From Bacteroidota bacterium (GTDB lineage: Bacteria; Bacteroidota; Bacteroidia; Chitinophagales; Chitinophagaceae): a stretch of DNA of 56,761 nucleotides. The translations under genes were made by a program, and so were the position numbers. The stretch covers positions 1 through 56,761 of the forward strand of contig CANHGS010000021.1 of the NCBI GenBank assembly GCA_947460595.1. The letters run 5' to 3'. Below, piece after piece: positions 8,117 to 17,556 of this stretch. Below the pieces are notes generated by a model that saw nothing but the letters and a program-made list of their open reading frames with translations, was not told the origin of the DNA and did no database searches. Every line of letters begins with the position of its first letter. The first letter of the stretch is position 1.

Positions 8117-9820
8117 TTAGCTTAATCTAGGTCCAATTTCTGATGAAAGTCCTTGATCTACAATCACTCCTTTCTCCAAATGAATAATATAATGACAGGA
8201 TTTAGCTAGTTCTATATTGGTACTAGCAATCATAACAGTTGAAGTAGTTTCTTGTCTAATCAGCTCAAGAATCTTGGTCCTGTCTCTAGTTTCTAAATGA
8301 CTAAAAGGTTCTTCTAACAACAACAATCTGCGTTTACCCAACATGGCACGAATAAGCAGAATGGTTTGTTTGATTCTGGCTGGCAATCTTGAACCTGCCG
8401 TTAGTAATTCGGTGTCATATCCATTGGGCAAAGACTGAATAAATTCAGTGAGTCCGCACATTTTTACCAAGTCTGTAAGCTCTTGTCGGTCTATGTCTTG
8501 GTTACCCATGGTAAAATTCTCCATGAGTGTTCCTTGAAAAATATCCTGTGTGTTTAATAAGATGCCCGTTACAGAGCGTAGTGAATTAAGATTGTAGTTG
8601 GCAATGGGCATATCGTCTAATAATACAGCCCCGTCAAAATTGCTGTAGGCGCCAGTTAATAAGCGCAGTACCGTTGTTTTACCAGATCCGGATTTACCAT
8701 AAATACAAACCGTTTGCCCAGAGGGAATATTGAAATTGAGTTTTTGCAAAACAGGATTCCCTTTGTCATAACAATATTCCACGTCTTTAAACTGAATAGA
8801 TAAACCCTTATCAGAAGTAGACACCAAATGGGTTCCCTCTGTTTCCATTTCACGCTCGGTAATCTTAGCTAATTTTTCTACGGAGGTAAGTACGTCATAA
8901 ATTTTGTCCAAACTGGCAATCAGTTTTTCTACCGATGCAATGACCATGATGATCACAATGTCTGCGGCAATAAACTGTCCAATATTAATCTGTTGGTCTA
9001 CCAACAAAATGGAGCCCACAATCAACATGCTAGCAGTGATGATGACTTTAAAACCAACTAGACTCCAGAACTGGGTTACCAATATTTTAAAGTAACGGGT
9101 ATGTGCTTCTAAATAACTGTTCACATATTCATCCGTTTTTTGAATATTCAATTCTGTTCCCTTGCTATATTTAAATGTCTTAACCACCCTGGCCATTTCT
9201 TCTAACCAAGCAGCTGTCTTGTACTTATAATCGCTTGACTCTACGTTGGCGGCAAATCCCGTGGGCAGTGTATTGCGCAAGATGATGTACAATAACAAAA
9301 TTAAGATAGCCCCAAAGCCAATAAAAACGGGGTGATATAAACTGAGCAGAATCACGCCCAATAAAATCTGAATCACGGCAGCGGGAACGTCTAATAAGAG
9401 TTTTTCTATTCCCTTTTGCAAATTTCCCGCATCAAAGAATCGGTTCACCAGCTCTGGCAAGTAATAGCTGCTCATCTTTTCTATATTCAATCGCGGTAGC
9501 ACATTGGCAAATTCTAAGGAATAGCGAACAAAAATTTTTTGCTGAATTTTCTCAATCACCTGCATCTGCCTAACCTGTAATAAGCCCCCTATAAAAACAG
9601 CAAATACCACCAGCACAATCAAAACTACTATTGAGGTTGAGATCTGCCCAGCCAATACAAAACTAATAATGGTCTGAATGCCAAGGGGCGTAGAAAACCC
9701 CACCAATCCAGCCAATATAGCATAGATATAAATGGTGCTAATGTCTTTTTTCTCCAGCCTCAATAAGCTGAACAGCTTTTTAGCTGCTGTAGCTGGTGAA
9801 TGTTCCTGATGTGTTGCCAT
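8117..9820 (-). CDS. ABC transporter, fused permease-ATPase, degenerate ATPase motifs
   Basis: A 567-residue half transporter of the type I secretion/exporter class. Residues 20-310 hold about six membrane helices; there is no N-terminal peptidase domain. The nucleotide-binding domain keeps Walker A (GKSGSGKTT, about 375-383) and the Q-loop (NTQDIFQGTL). Other motifs have diverged. The LSGGQ signature is replaced by LPARI (479-483), Walker B ends EE instead of DE (LLLLEEP, 503-504), and the H-loop His is replaced (IASTN near 533). The ATG at 9820 is chosen because an in-frame codon at 9850 would overlap the -7 element (9848-9855). It is the first gene of the HlyD-TolC operon. The cargo is unknown and no export substrate gene is adjacent. 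Confidence 0.9.
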   Translation of the reverse strand: MATHQEHSPATAAKKLFSLLRLEKKDISTIYIYAILAGLVGFSTPLGIQTIISFVLAGQISTSIVVLIVLVVFAVFIGGLLQVRQMQVIEKIQQKIFVRYSLEFANVLPRLNIEKMSSYYLPELVNRFFDAGNLQKGIEKLLLDVPAAVIQILLGVILLSLYHPVFIGFGAILILLLYIILRNTLPTGFAANVESSDYKYKTAAWLEEMARVVKTFKYSKGTELNIQKTDEYVNSYLEAHTRYFKILVTQFWSLVGFKVIITASMLIVGSILLVDQQINIGQFIAADIVIIMVIASVEKLIASLDKIYDVLTSVEKLAKITEREMETEGTHLVSTSDKGLSIQFKDVEYCYDKGNPVLQKLNFNIPSGQTVCIYGKSGSGKTTVLRLLTGAYSNFDGAVLLDDMPIANYNLNSLRSVTGILLNTQDIFQGTLMENFTMGNQDIDRQELTDLVKMCGLTEFIQSLPNGYDTELLTAGSRLPARIKQTILLIRAMLGKRRLLLLEEPFSHLETRDRTKILELIRQETTSTVMIASTNIELAKSCHYIIHLEKGVIVDQGLSSEIGPRLS

Positions 9821-9847
9821 AAGCGATATTTCCCTACAGTTTGTGTG

Positions 9848-9855
9848 CAAGATTA
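9848..9855 (-). promoter_or_regulatory. -7 element of the ABC-HlyD-TolC operon
   Basis: Minus-strand TAATCTTG differs from TAnnTTTG at one base. It predicts a leader of about 22 bases before the ATG at 9820. Confidence 0.4.
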
Positions 9856-9859
9856 CAGC

Positions 9860-9907
9860 CTCGGGCTGAAATGCCCGAGTTAATGAATTACCAAAAATAA
9901 TTCATTA
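9860..9907 (-). terminator. Two hairpins after the carbonic anhydrase gene
   Basis: CTCGGGC-N6-GCCCGAG (9860-9879) is a perfect 7-bp GC-rich stem. TAATGAATT-N9-AATTCATTA (9881-9907) is a perfect 9-bp stem. Both lie between the carbonic anhydrase stop and the next operon's promoter, so termination is the likely role. There is no long T tract, and the first stem overlaps the expected -33 region of the ABC operon, so an operator role is also possible. Confidence 0.5.
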
Positions 9908-9945
9908 AAATGTTAAAACATAGCAAGTAACCACTTGTTCACTCA

Positions 9946-10578
9946 TCAGAGATCATCAAATTCATAGATAGGATCAATATGTGTTCCCGCTAACATTTCA
10001 AAGACTGGTTTGATAATTCCGTCGTGCAAATCGTAGACCCAACCATGAATATGGGGAAGCTGTGCATGTTTCCAGGCCTTTTGAACAATACTGGTTTTGG
10101 CCAAATTCATGACCTGCTCCTGTACATTTAACTCCACCATGCGGTTTAAACGGGCTTCTTCAGTTTTAATATCGTCCACTTCCTCTCGGTGAAAACGGTA
10201 TACGTCTTTGATATTGCGCAGCCATTTATTAATAATGCCATAATGGTGGTTGGTCATGGCAGCTTTTACACCCCCACATCCATAGTGACCGCAAACAATA
10301 ATATGCTTTACTTTCAACACTTCTACAGCGTATTGCAATACACTCAATAGGTTTAAATCGGTGTTTACCACCATATTGGCAATATTGCGGTGTACAAAGA
10401 TTTCACCAGGCTTGGTGCCGGTAATTTCATTGGCAGGAACCCTGCTATCACTACAGCCAATCCACAAAAATTCGGGGGTTTGCAAATTAGCCAGACGCTC
10501 AAAAAACTGGTCATCATCTTCTATTTTCTCTTTTGCCCAGGCCTTATTTTCTAGTAATAATTTTTCGTATGCTTTCAT
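9946..10578 (-). CDS. can: Beta-class carbonic anhydrase
   Basis: Interconverts CO2 and bicarbonate in the cytoplasm. The 210-residue protein has the zinc ligands and catalytic dyad of the beta class: C42-x-D44-x-R46 ([10 protein letters not shown]) and H98-x2-C101 (HYGCGGVK). Its start overlaps the stop of the SulP transporter gene (ATGA), so both are made from one mRNA. This pairing points to a bicarbonate uptake and use unit, although direct evidence for bicarbonate as the SulP substrate is not in the sequence. Confidence 0.96.
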   Translation of the reverse strand: MKAYEKLLLENKAWAKEKIEDDDQFFERLANLQTPEFLWIGCSDSRVPANEITGTKPGEIFVHRNIANMVVNTDLNLLSVLQYAVEVLKVKHIIVCGHYGCGGVKAAMTNHHYGIINKWLRNIKDVYRFHREEVDDIKTEEARLNRMVELNVQEQVMNLAKTSIVQKAWKHAQLPHIHGWVYDLHDGIIKPVFEMLAGTHIDPIYEFDDL

Positions 10579-12140
10579 GTTAATAATATTTTAGGTTCAT
10601 CAAATAGGTTCTGCATGGGTTTGTTCTGACTTTTCTTTAGCTCTACTTGAATGTTTTTCAAGTGTGCATGACAAAGAAAGTTGTTTATTTCCTCAATTAC
10701 GTCCTTGTCAATAAAGTCTGCCCTAGTTGTGTCAATTAAAACATAGGCATTTGCTGGTACACTTTCCAGTTTGGCCTTGATAATGGGTTTGTTTAGGAAA
10801 GAAACGTCTTTTCTCAGTCTAATTAGGTAGTTGTTCTGATCATGAACTACCATTACAGCCGATCTAAAATTACTTCTCACGCTGAAAAACAGTCCCACCA
10901 TGATTCCTGTAACAATACCAATTAGCAAATCTGTAAACAGGATGGCCAAAATAGTCACTACAAAAGGTACAAACTGGTCCCATCCCTTTTGATAAAATTC
11001 TTTAAAAAGAGACACCTTAGCCAATTTATATCCTGTAAAGATTAATACCGCGGCAAGGGCACTTAATGGAATTTTGTTCAAGAGCGTTGGAATAAAAACC
11101 ACAAACAACAATAAGAAAAAACCGTGCAGGATGGTGGAGAGTTTTGTTTTGGCTCCCGCCGATACGTTGGCAGAGCTTCTTACCACAACTGAAGTAAGTG
11201 GTAAACCCCCTATCATCCCAGATACTATATTTCCTATACCTTGAGCCTTTAATTCTCTGTTGGTAGGCGTAACCCTTTTAAAAGGATCCAATTTATCTAC
11301 CGCTTCAATTCCAAGTAGCGTTTCCAAACTGGCTACAATGGCTAGGGTAATGGCTGTGACCCAAACATCTTTGTTGCCAATAAAACTAAAATTGGGAAGG
11401 GTAAAAAAGGAAAAGAAACTGTTGGCGTCTTTGGCTACAGGTAGTGATACCAGTTGTTTGGTTTCTAAAGCTAGATCTGGGTGGCTGCCCTGAAAATAGC
11501 CGTTGATTAAAACACCAACCAATACAACTACTAATGGTCCTGGAACCAGTTTCAAAATTTTATTTTTCTTGATCATGGGTCGCTCCCATAAAATCAGCAC
11601 TAACAATGAAACAATTCCAATGACTATAGCCGCTATGGTTAGATAGTTAGCCATATGAAATAGTTCTGAAAAGGTATTGTTGCTATCAGATTGCAAGAAA
11701 GTTTCATCTCCTTCAAAATCAGCGTCATAGCCTACCAAATGTGGTAACTGTTTTAAGATTAGGATTAAACCAATGGCGGCCAACATACCCTTAATCACCG
11801 AGTTGGGAATATAATCTCCAATTACCCCGGCTTTGGCAAAACCCAATGCCACTTGAAGTACCCCAGCAATGACCACGGCTAGTAAAAATGCTTCAAAAAC
11901 TTGGAGCTTCAGGATACCTGCAGCAACAATAACGGTCAAACCAGCGGCGGGGCCACTCACACTCAAGTTGGAACCACTCAAGATACCAATGACTATACCA
12001 CCCACAATTCCGGCAATAATACCAGAAAATAGCGGGGCTCCAGAACCAAGTGCAATTCCCAAACAGAGGGGAAGGGCCACCAATAATACTACTATTGATG
12101 CAGACAAATCACTGCCCGCACTTTGAAAATATTTTTTCAT
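10575..12140 (-). CDS. SulP family inorganic anion transporter
   Basis: A 521-residue inner membrane transporter of the SLC26/SulP family. The N-terminal 400 residues contain about 12-14 hydrophobic segments. The family signature region is seen as [11 protein letters not shown] near residue 61 and [20 protein letters not shown] near 320. The last 100 residues form a short STAS domain ([19 protein letters not shown]). It is translationally coupled to carbonic anhydrase, which favours bicarbonate over sulfate as the substrate by analogy with BicA-type SulP proteins. That is an inference. Confidence 0.92.
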   Translation of the reverse strand: MKKYFQSAGSDLSASIVVLLVALPLCLGIALGSGAPLFSGIIAGIVGGIVIGILSGSNLSVSGPAAGLTVIVAAGILKLQVFEAFLLAVVIAGVLQVALGFAKAGVIGDYIPNSVIKGMLAAIGLILILKQLPHLVGYDADFEGDETFLQSDSNNTFSELFHMANYLTIAAIVIGIVSLLVLILWERPMIKKNKILKLVPGPLVVVLVGVLINGYFQGSHPDLALETKQLVSLPVAKDANSFFSFFTLPNFSFIGNKDVWVTAITLAIVASLETLLGIEAVDKLDPFKRVTPTNRELKAQGIGNIVSGMIGGLPLTSVVVRSSANVSAGAKTKLSTILHGFFLLLFVVFIPTLLNKIPLSALAAVLIFTGYKLAKVSLFKEFYQKGWDQFVPFVVTILAILFTDLLIGIVTGIMVGLFFSVRSNFRSAVMVVHDQNNYLIRLRKDVSFLNKPIIKAKLESVPANAYVLIDTTRADFIDKDVIEEINNFLCHAHLKNIQVELKKSQNKPMQNLFDEPKILLT

Positions 12141-12188
12141 GTACGCAAAGAATTAAGATAAGAAGAAGATCAATTGCTCAATAGAAGG

Positions 12189-12479
12189 CTAGCAATTGGG
12201 TGGTGGAACATGAATCTCAAACACATGATTCTGGGGAATAACATGGGCAATCATTTGAACGCCCACTAGGTCTTGCTCAATAGAAGGAGTCAGCTCAAAA
12301 AGATGACTAACCAAACAATATTTAATGCTGTCTTTTTCTTTTATTCCTTCTTCATCCTCATCCATGGGTACCTGATTGGCATACTGCTCCATGCTGTTGT
12401 TTTGCTTAAGCAATTGCAAGGGCAGGTTCTGCAAACAGAACGCCAAAAACAGGAAACAAACTAGAAGGTTCTTTTTCAT
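12189..12479 (-). CDS. Small exported protein of unknown function
   Basis: A 96-residue protein starting MKKNLLVCFLFLAFCLQNLP, a clear signal sequence, followed by an acidic stretch (MDEDEEGIKEKDS) and a C-terminus VFEIHVPPPNC. The frame is open for another 25 codons upstream, but the ATG at 12479 gives the proper signal peptide. It lies 48 bases before SulP in the same direction and may share its operon. An inverted repeat, CAATTGCT-N12-AGCAATTG (12171-12198), straddles its stop codon. No family recognised. Confidence 0.65.
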   Translation of the reverse strand: MKKNLLVCFLFLAFCLQNLPLQLLKQNNSMEQYANQVPMDEDEEGIKEKDSIKYCLVSHLFELTPSIEQDLVGVQMIAHVIPQNHVFEIHVPPPNC

Positions 12480-12570
12480 GATTAACTTACAACAAGCAGC
12501 ATTTTTGGGTCTTGTCAATAGGAATCTATCTAGGATAGCCCTGTAAACTAACAAAAAATGCCCAAATAAG

Positions 12571-13326
12571 TTAAATGTTCAATCCGCCGCAGGCACTAAT
12601 TACCTGTCCGGTAATATAAGAGCTCAGGTCACTGGCCAAAAATAGGGTGGTATTGGCAATCTCTTCAGCCTTACCAAACCTGCCCAAGGGGATTTTTTTC
12701 AGGAACTCGGTAGCACCATCTCCGTCTTGTAGGTAATGGGTCATATCGGTTTCCACAAAACCTGGCGCGATGGCATTGCAACGGATATTGCGGCTACCCA
12801 ATTCATGGGCCACAGACTTGGTAAAGCCAATGATCCCCGCTTTGGAGGCTGCATAGCTGCTCTGACCGGCGTTACCGCGAATGCCAATAATAGAACTCAT
12901 ATTAATAATGCTGCCAGACCTAGCTTTCATCATCGGCTTAATTACCTGCTTGGTCATATTGAACACAGACTTCAGGTTAATATCCATTACATCGTCCCAC
13001 TGTTCAGAGGTCATGCGCAAGAGCAAATTATCCTTACTAATACCGGCGTTGTTCACGCAGATATCAATGGCGCCAAACTCTTTTAATACATCGTTGACAA
13101 AAGATTCGCACTGAGCAAAATCGCCCGCATTGCTCTTGTATGCTTTTGCTTTTATACCAAGGGCAATCAGTTCTGCCTCCAACGCTGCTGCTTTTTCAGC
13201 CGAGCTATCACTCACATAAGTAAAGGCAATATTGGCTCCTTGTTCAGCCAATTTTAAAGCAATGGCTGCGCCGATGCCTCTTGCAGCACCAGTAACAATA
13301 GCAACTTTATTCTCCAGCAATTTCAT
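12571..13326 (-). CDS. fabG: 3-oxoacyl-ACP reductase FabG
   Basis: NADPH-dependent reduction of 3-oxoacyl-ACP in fatty acid elongation. The 251-residue SDR has the cofactor motif TGAARGIG (12-19), NNAG (92-95), and the catalytic set N117, S144/S145, Y158 and K162 (YAASK). The ending GQVISACGGLNI corresponds to the usual FabG ending GQVI-x3-GG-x-x-I. The ATG at 13326 is preferred over an upstream in-frame codon because the -7 element lies at 13348-13355. FabG paralogues are common, so exact substrate assignment is less sure than the family. Confidence 0.88.
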   Translation of the reverse strand: MKLLENKVAIVTGAARGIGAAIALKLAEQGANIAFTYVSDSSAEKAAALEAELIALGIKAKAYKSNAGDFAQCESFVNDVLKEFGAIDICVNNAGISKDNLLLRMTSEQWDDVMDINLKSVFNMTKQVIKPMMKARSGSIINMSSIIGIRGNAGQSSYAASKAGIIGFTKSVAHELGSRNIRCNAIAPGFVETDMTHYLQDGDGATEFLKKIPLGRFGKAEEIANTTLFLASDLSSYITGQVISACGGLNI

Positions 13327-13347
13327 AGTAGCGTCTTTTAAGTGGAG

Positions 13348-13355
13348 CAAATGTA
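13348..13355 (-). promoter_or_regulatory. -7 element of fabG
   Basis: Minus-strand TACATTTG matches TAnnTTTG exactly. The predicted leader before the ATG at 13326 is about 16 bases. Confidence 0.55.
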
Positions 13356-13361
13356 AAAGAT

Positions 13362-14570
13362 TTACCCGTAAATATGCTGATGGAAAAACACATACGCTAT
13401 CAATAGCACCAACAAGAAAAACAGGATGCCAGGGTTATAGAGGAGTACAAAAAACAGCACTGCCATCATCCCAAACACCGAATTAAGATAGTCTTCACTA
13501 GGCATCTCATAGACCAACAAAATGCTGTGCAGAAAAGCCGCCAAAGCCAGAACCATCAAGACTATCTGCGGATATTCCAAGAGGGTAAAATGCAGGGGAT
13601 AAGCCATCCACACATAGAGCAGCTCGGGTAAAAAGAGCAAAAAATACATGGCTAGCAAATGCAAAAACCGAATGGGAATTTTTACCGGAAGGTTGCGCAA
13701 AAAGGGCAGGAACTCCCGCTCAAATGCGCGGATTTGTTGAATTAGCGCGCTATGTGAACCCACAATCAGTAAAAAGCAAAGCAGAATAGGTCTAGGATCC
13801 GGTTTGTAGGGTTCGTAGAGTTGGATAAAGCCATACAAGAATAGCAGGGTGAAAACTTTGGTCAAGAGCAACATCTGTTTGCGCTCTCTGAATAAGTGAA
13901 GAATGGCGTAGCTGTAAACCGGTTTCACAAAACTATGTTGCCAACTAATCCCAATCAAAGCGGCCCATTTATCCAAAAATGCCCATCTACCCAAGAAGGC
14001 CCCCGTGCCGTGGTTGCGAATAGTGCTCGTATAGCATCGCGCAGCAGTAAAGATCAAAACCAAATTGGCCAGGATCATGGTTCCCGCCTGAGCCCAGTGA
14101 TTCAAATGAATAGCCACTGCCGTGGCGATGGCCGCGTAGACCCAAACCGGCGCAAAGACCTGCACTTGCGTGAGGAGCATCCAAGCAAAAAGTTGCTTGT
14201 TGCTCAAATGATTTAAGCATGTAAGGAACAATTGTCTGGGTTCCAACATGCGCTTGATAATATAGTTGGTACACTTTAGGGTGTACAAAACCCAAGCTAG
14301 AATTACCCCCGCCAAGATGATGGGGCTTTCCAAAAAAGCAATAATCAAGGAATAGTGATAGTCAATTAATTGACCACCCTTGACCACGCCAAATAAGACA
14401 AAAAATAGGAAGGCAAAAAAGCCCGCGTTCATTTGGTAAAAATGATTCACCAAAATTAATTGCAGGGTTTTTGCAATGGGATTATTTCTGAAAAAAACAC
14501 TCCACAACCCTCCAAATTTGATTTTTGAAATTGTTGTTACAAGTTTGTTTCTAGGAAGTATTTGACTCAT
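13362..14570 (-). CDS. ABC exporter permease subunit (multi-pass membrane protein)
   Basis: A 402-residue protein with about ten hydrophobic segments. There is a paired pattern near residues 45-110, 125-170 and four helices after 230, and a cytoplasmic, basic N-terminus. It has no recognisable catalytic motif. Its start overlaps the stop of an ABC ATPase gene (ATGA), so it is almost certainly that protein's membrane partner. The closest overall layout is that of Bacteroidetes DUF5687/ABC-2-like permeases, but I cannot assign a substrate. Confidence 0.72.
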   Translation of the reverse strand: MSQILPRNKLVTTISKIKFGGLWSVFFRNNPIAKTLQLILVNHFYQMNAGFFAFLFFVLFGVVKGGQLIDYHYSLIIAFLESPIILAGVILAWVLYTLKCTNYIIKRMLEPRQLFLTCLNHLSNKQLFAWMLLTQVQVFAPVWVYAAIATAVAIHLNHWAQAGTMILANLVLIFTAARCYTSTIRNHGTGAFLGRWAFLDKWAALIGISWQHSFVKPVYSYAILHLFRERKQMLLLTKVFTLLFLYGFIQLYEPYKPDPRPILLCFLLIVGSHSALIQQIRAFEREFLPFLRNLPVKIPIRFLHLLAMYFLLFLPELLYVWMAYPLHFTLLEYPQIVLMVLALAAFLHSILLVYEMPSEDYLNSVFGMMAVLFFVLLYNPGILFFLLVLLIAYVFFHQHIYG

Positions 14571-15205
14571 GATGCTACCTGCAATTTTTTCTCAACCACA
14601 CTAAGTTTTCCAGTGAACTTTAACCCATCGGCAAAACTCTGATGCGATGAAATTAAAAAGGAAATGCCCTTTCTGGCATGCCAATCATTGATCCACTTAC
14701 ACACCAGTTCCACTGCGGCCACGTCAATGGTAATCAGCGGTTCGTCTAATAAAATCCAATCCGGATTTCCCATAAAAGCCAATACCAGACTGAGTTTCTT
14801 GACCATGCCGCTGGAATAAGTACCCACCGGTTGATGATAAGCATCTAAAATATGCAGCTCCTCCAATTGTTGTTTGGCCGCATCAATATCAGCTTTCTTT
14901 GTGGCAGCATAGAGTTCCACCAGATCCTTGGCTGTTAAGAAGGGTGGATACAAAGGTTCCGCCTCTGCGTAATTTACTTTCTTTAAAAATTCATTGCGGT
15001 CTTTGAGAATACTCAGTGGTTTTTCATACCCCAAAAAAATCTCACCCTTGAACGGATGCAGCCCCGCCAACATTTTCAGAAAAGTAGTCTTCCCCGATCC
15101 GTTCTCACCCTGGATCCAGTACATACCCTTTTGCAGTTCTAAATCCGGAACCGTGAGCGCCAAATGCGCGCCATAATATTTTTCAACCTTTCTGAATTGC
15201 AGCAT
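14567..15205 (-). CDS. ABC transporter ATP-binding subunit
   Basis: About 212 residues with an intact nucleotide-binding domain: Walker A GENGSGKTT near 34-42, signature YSSGMVKKL, Walker B WILLDEPL and H-loop SSHQSF. The signature SSGM is typical of exporter-type ATPases. The ATG at 15205 lies three bases after a TATACTTG promoter-like element, so a slightly earlier TTG is unlikely to be used. It overlaps the permease gene by four bases. Export of a lipid, peptide or drug are all possible. Confidence 0.88.
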   Translation of the reverse strand: MLQFRKVEKYYGAHLALTVPDLELQKGMYWIQGENGSGKTTFLKMLAGLHPFKGEIFLGYEKPLSILKDRNEFLKKVNYAEAEPLYPPFLTAKDLVELYAATKKADIDAAKQQLEELHILDAYHQPVGTYSSGMVKKLSLVLAFMGNPDWILLDEPLITIDVAAVELVCKWINDWHARKGISFLISSHQSFADGLKFTGKLSVVEKKLQVAS

Positions 15206-15595
15206 AAACAAGTATAATAACAGGAATACAATTTAAAACAATCACTCTCCCTAAACCTCAAAACATCACCAACAACCAGAACTTCAAGACTCAAACAAAA
15301 GATAACATCACAGATAATCCCCCTCTTTACCAATAATGTCACCAGCGCCTCAAGATTCAAAACCCTTCGGCTTGAAATTTACAGTCTTTGATGAATACTT
15401 TTACACCGCTGATTTAGATTTAGATTTTTTAACGTTTTGAATGATGGATTAAATACATCCATTTCAAACTATCCCTTTTCAATCCATCCCTTTTCAACCT
15501 ATATCATTTTATCCAATCCGAGGCTTTATAATTGAAATAGGTTTGCTCCAGTCTTTTGGTATACCTGTTTTTCGAATTTTTAAAAATGCCTCATT

Positions 15596-15617
15596 TTTAT
15601 ACTCGATCGAGTATAAA
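15596..15617. repeat. Perfect 22-bp palindrome, first of three related copies
   Basis: TTTATACTCGA-TCGAGTATAAA is self-complementary over all 22 bases. Near-identical elements with the centre CGTTCT occur at 15863-15886 and 15970-15993 inside the 64-bp repeats. The consensus is TTTATACTCG-wTCk-AGTATAAA. The size and dyad symmetry fit a dimeric regulator site. Confidence 0.75.
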
Positions 15618-15766
15618 TTCCGCCTTTGATTTTCTCCGGCGAATCAAAGAATAAATAAAACGAATATTAATTCCGACTTGTATTTTCTCCAGTATAGCAC
15701 AGAATAAATAGAACGAATATAAATTCCGACTTGTATTTTCTCCAGTGTAGCACAGAATAAAAGGAT
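15608..15766. repeat. Three tandem 53-bp units
   Basis: Units begin at 15608, 15661 and 15714, an exact 53-base period. The second and third are nearly identical (cgaatat-[a/t]-aattccgacttg... ending agcacagaataaa). The first is diverged and contains an inverted repeat CTTTGATT-N10-AATCAAAG (15624-15649). The units carry no open frame of note. Confidence 0.75.
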
Positions 15767-15840
15767 TAGTTTATTCAGATTATGATAGACCCTTTTCTAT
15801 TATTCAATAATCTAATAGTTACTCCTTTTTACTTTCAAAT

Positions 15841-15904
15841 CTCGGAGAAATAGCCGCCTTTGTTTTATACTCGTTCTAGTATAAAAACACGCTAAAAATA
15901 TTTT
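15841..15904. repeat. 64-bp direct repeat, copy 1
   Basis: Begins CTCGGAGAAATAGCCGCC and is identical over 64 bases to copy 2 at 15948-16011. It contains the imperfect palindrome TTTTATACT-CGTTCT-AGTATAAAA (15863-15886). Confidence 0.85.
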
Positions 15905-15947
15905 CCTGAAAACAAGCACTATACAATCCAATAAAACACCTACCAAA

Positions 15948-16011
15948 CTCGGAGAAATAGCCGCCTTTGTTTTATACTCGTTCTAGTATAAAAACACGCT
16001 AAAAATATTTT
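15948..16011. repeat. 64-bp direct repeat, copy 2
   Basis: Identical to copy 1 and 107 bases downstream of it, including the palindrome at 15970-15993. Similarity continues weakly for about eight bases after the repeat (gaaaa). Confidence 0.85.
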
Positions 16012-16192
16012 TTTGAAAAACAGTTACCTCAACCCAGTAAACTTTCATCAACTTGGAACCAGAGAAGATTTTGAAATTACTGTTTCTGAATAGAATCTGA
16101 CGAGGACTTTGAAAAAGATTCAGATAAGTAATGAACTGAAGGATCTAAGTAGTGATGCAATCAGTTGGATTAATGGCTCAATAGAATCTTTG

Positions 16193-16200
16193 TACTTTTG
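16193..16200 (+). promoter_or_regulatory. -7 element giving a leaderless start at 16206
   Basis: TACTTTTG matches TAnnTTTG. The ATG begins six bases after its last G, which is where transcription should start, so the mRNA is probably leaderless. Confidence 0.55.
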
Positions 16201-16205
16201 CGGTC

Positions 16206-17534
16206 ATGATTGAGCGTGCAATAAAATTCCTGACCACTAAGAAGATCCTGCTCTATAGCTTTTTGCTAGAGACGCTTTGTGTCAGTTATGCATTGTATTG
16301 GAAAGCCGCAACGCCCATTACTAGTGTCTTGTTTACTTTGAGTGGCGCCATCATTGTCTATTGTTTTTTGAAATTGCCCAAACCCATCACTGACCAAGTG
16401 ATTGCCATTACGCCTATTTGGAGAAAGTATAGAGCGGTGTTGTCCGTAATGGCATTGATGGCCATTGGTGGTGCCGCTTTTAAATGGATTCAAGATGCCC
16501 CCATGGACTATCACGATGGTGACATGCTCCCCATTATCAAGATCATGAACGAACGTTTCTTAAGCGGTCAGTGGTCGCATGTTTATGATATTATTCCTGA
16601 AATCTGGAATGGGATTCAACCCATTTACTTACCCGCTATGTGGTTGCCCTTTGGACTACCAGTCTTGCTGGGACTGGATTTGCGCTGGATGACGGTGCTG
16701 GCACTATTTGTTGTATCTGCCTTGTTTTTATTTAAGATTAATCCAAAACACCATAAAGCTCCTTATTTATTGCTTGCCGCATTTGTGTTGATCTGGTGGT
16801 TGTTGAGCGCAGAAAATTCTGGACTGATTCCTTATACAGAAGAAGGTGTGGTCATTTTGTTTTATAGTTTATTGGCCATTGCCCTCACTGGAAAAAATGC
16901 CTGGTTTATTGGCATTGCAACATCGCTCTGCATCTTGAGCCGTTACGCCATTGTGGGTTGGTTACCCGCCATGTTACTCTATTATGCTTTAAATAAAGAC
17001 TGGAAAAGGCTGATTCAATTCTGCGCCACGGGGCTTAGTTGTTTTTTACTCTTGGTCTTGATTCCATTTGGTTGGACCACTTTTGTAAAATTAGCTTCCA
17101 TTCCTGGAGAATATATTGCCTTTAGCAAAAGAGTTTGGACCGATGCGCCTCAAGTATTCAGTGAAAGCTTGGGTTGGGCCAAATTCTTTGGGCCAGAAAA
17201 TATTGCCACGCAACACGCATTGTTGGTGGGACTGTCTTTGACGCTTCCAAGTATTTTTGTGGTGGGGATCTGGTTTTTGAATCGCGGCGGCAAGAGTAGC
17301 ATTAAGAAGATTATTGGAGATGTGAGTGTGAATCATGATTTTGGCGGCAATACAAAAATCAATCTTGAGCATTTACCTTTTGCGGCATTGAAACTTACAT
17401 TAGTAGTATTTTATACCTTGGTAGACGTTCCATACCTATACTTATTCTACACAGGATCTTTTGTGAGTCTTTTTTTAGTGACGCATATTCTGGCTGGGGC
17501 GCATCCTACTAAGGGAGCATACGCGCAACATTGA
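16206..17534 (+). CDS. Polytopic membrane protein, GT-C glycosyltransferase-like
   Basis: A 442-residue protein with about ten transmembrane helices. A loop after the third helix contains DAPMDYHDGDMLP near residue 97. Acidic residues in the first large extracytoplasmic loop are typical of GT-C glycosyltransferases using polyprenyl-phosphate sugars. The rest follows a general GT87/DUF2029-type layout, but I cannot confirm the family by eye. It stands alone: a repeat-rich region lies upstream and a convergent gene downstream. Confidence 0.6.
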   Translation: MIERAIKFLTTKKILLYSFLLETLCVSYALYWKAATPITSVLFTLSGAIIVYCFLKLPKPITDQVIAITPIWRKYRAVLSVMALMAIGGAAFKWIQDAPMDYHDGDMLPIIKIMNERFLSGQWSHVYDIIPEIWNGIQPIYLPAMWLPFGLPVLLGLDLRWMTVLALFVVSALFLFKINPKHHKAPYLLLAAFVLIWWLLSAENSGLIPYTEEGVVILFYSLLAIALTGKNAWFIGIATSLCILSRYAIVGWLPAMLLYYALNKDWKRLIQFCATGLSCFLLLVLIPFGWTTFVKLASIPGEYIAFSKRVWTDAPQVFSESLGWAKFFGPENIATQHALLVGLSLTLPSIFVVGIWFLNRGGKSSIKKIIGDVSVNHDFGGNTKINLEHLPFAALKLTLVVFYTLVDVPYLYLFYTGSFVSLFLVTHILAGAHPTKGAYAQH

Positions 17535-17556
17535 GTAGCTAAGAAGTTTTGAAAAA

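Larger units (their letters stand above)
15206..16205. other. One-kilobase repeat-bearing intergenic region
   Basis: No gene is visible between the divergent ABC ATPase and membrane protein genes. The region is strongly A/T-rich. It contains a short polypyrimidine repeat (ATCCCTTTTCAA, several times around 15455-15510), three tandem 53-bp units, two identical 64-bp units and three copies of one palindromic element, each listed separately. A structured RNA or protein-binding array is possible. I found no open frame with protein character. Confidence 0.7.

Noticed and set aside
15608..16011. Possible CRISPR array from the regular repeats
   Set aside because: The 53-bp units are directly abutting with no spacers, the 64-bp units occur only twice, and no cas genes are near.
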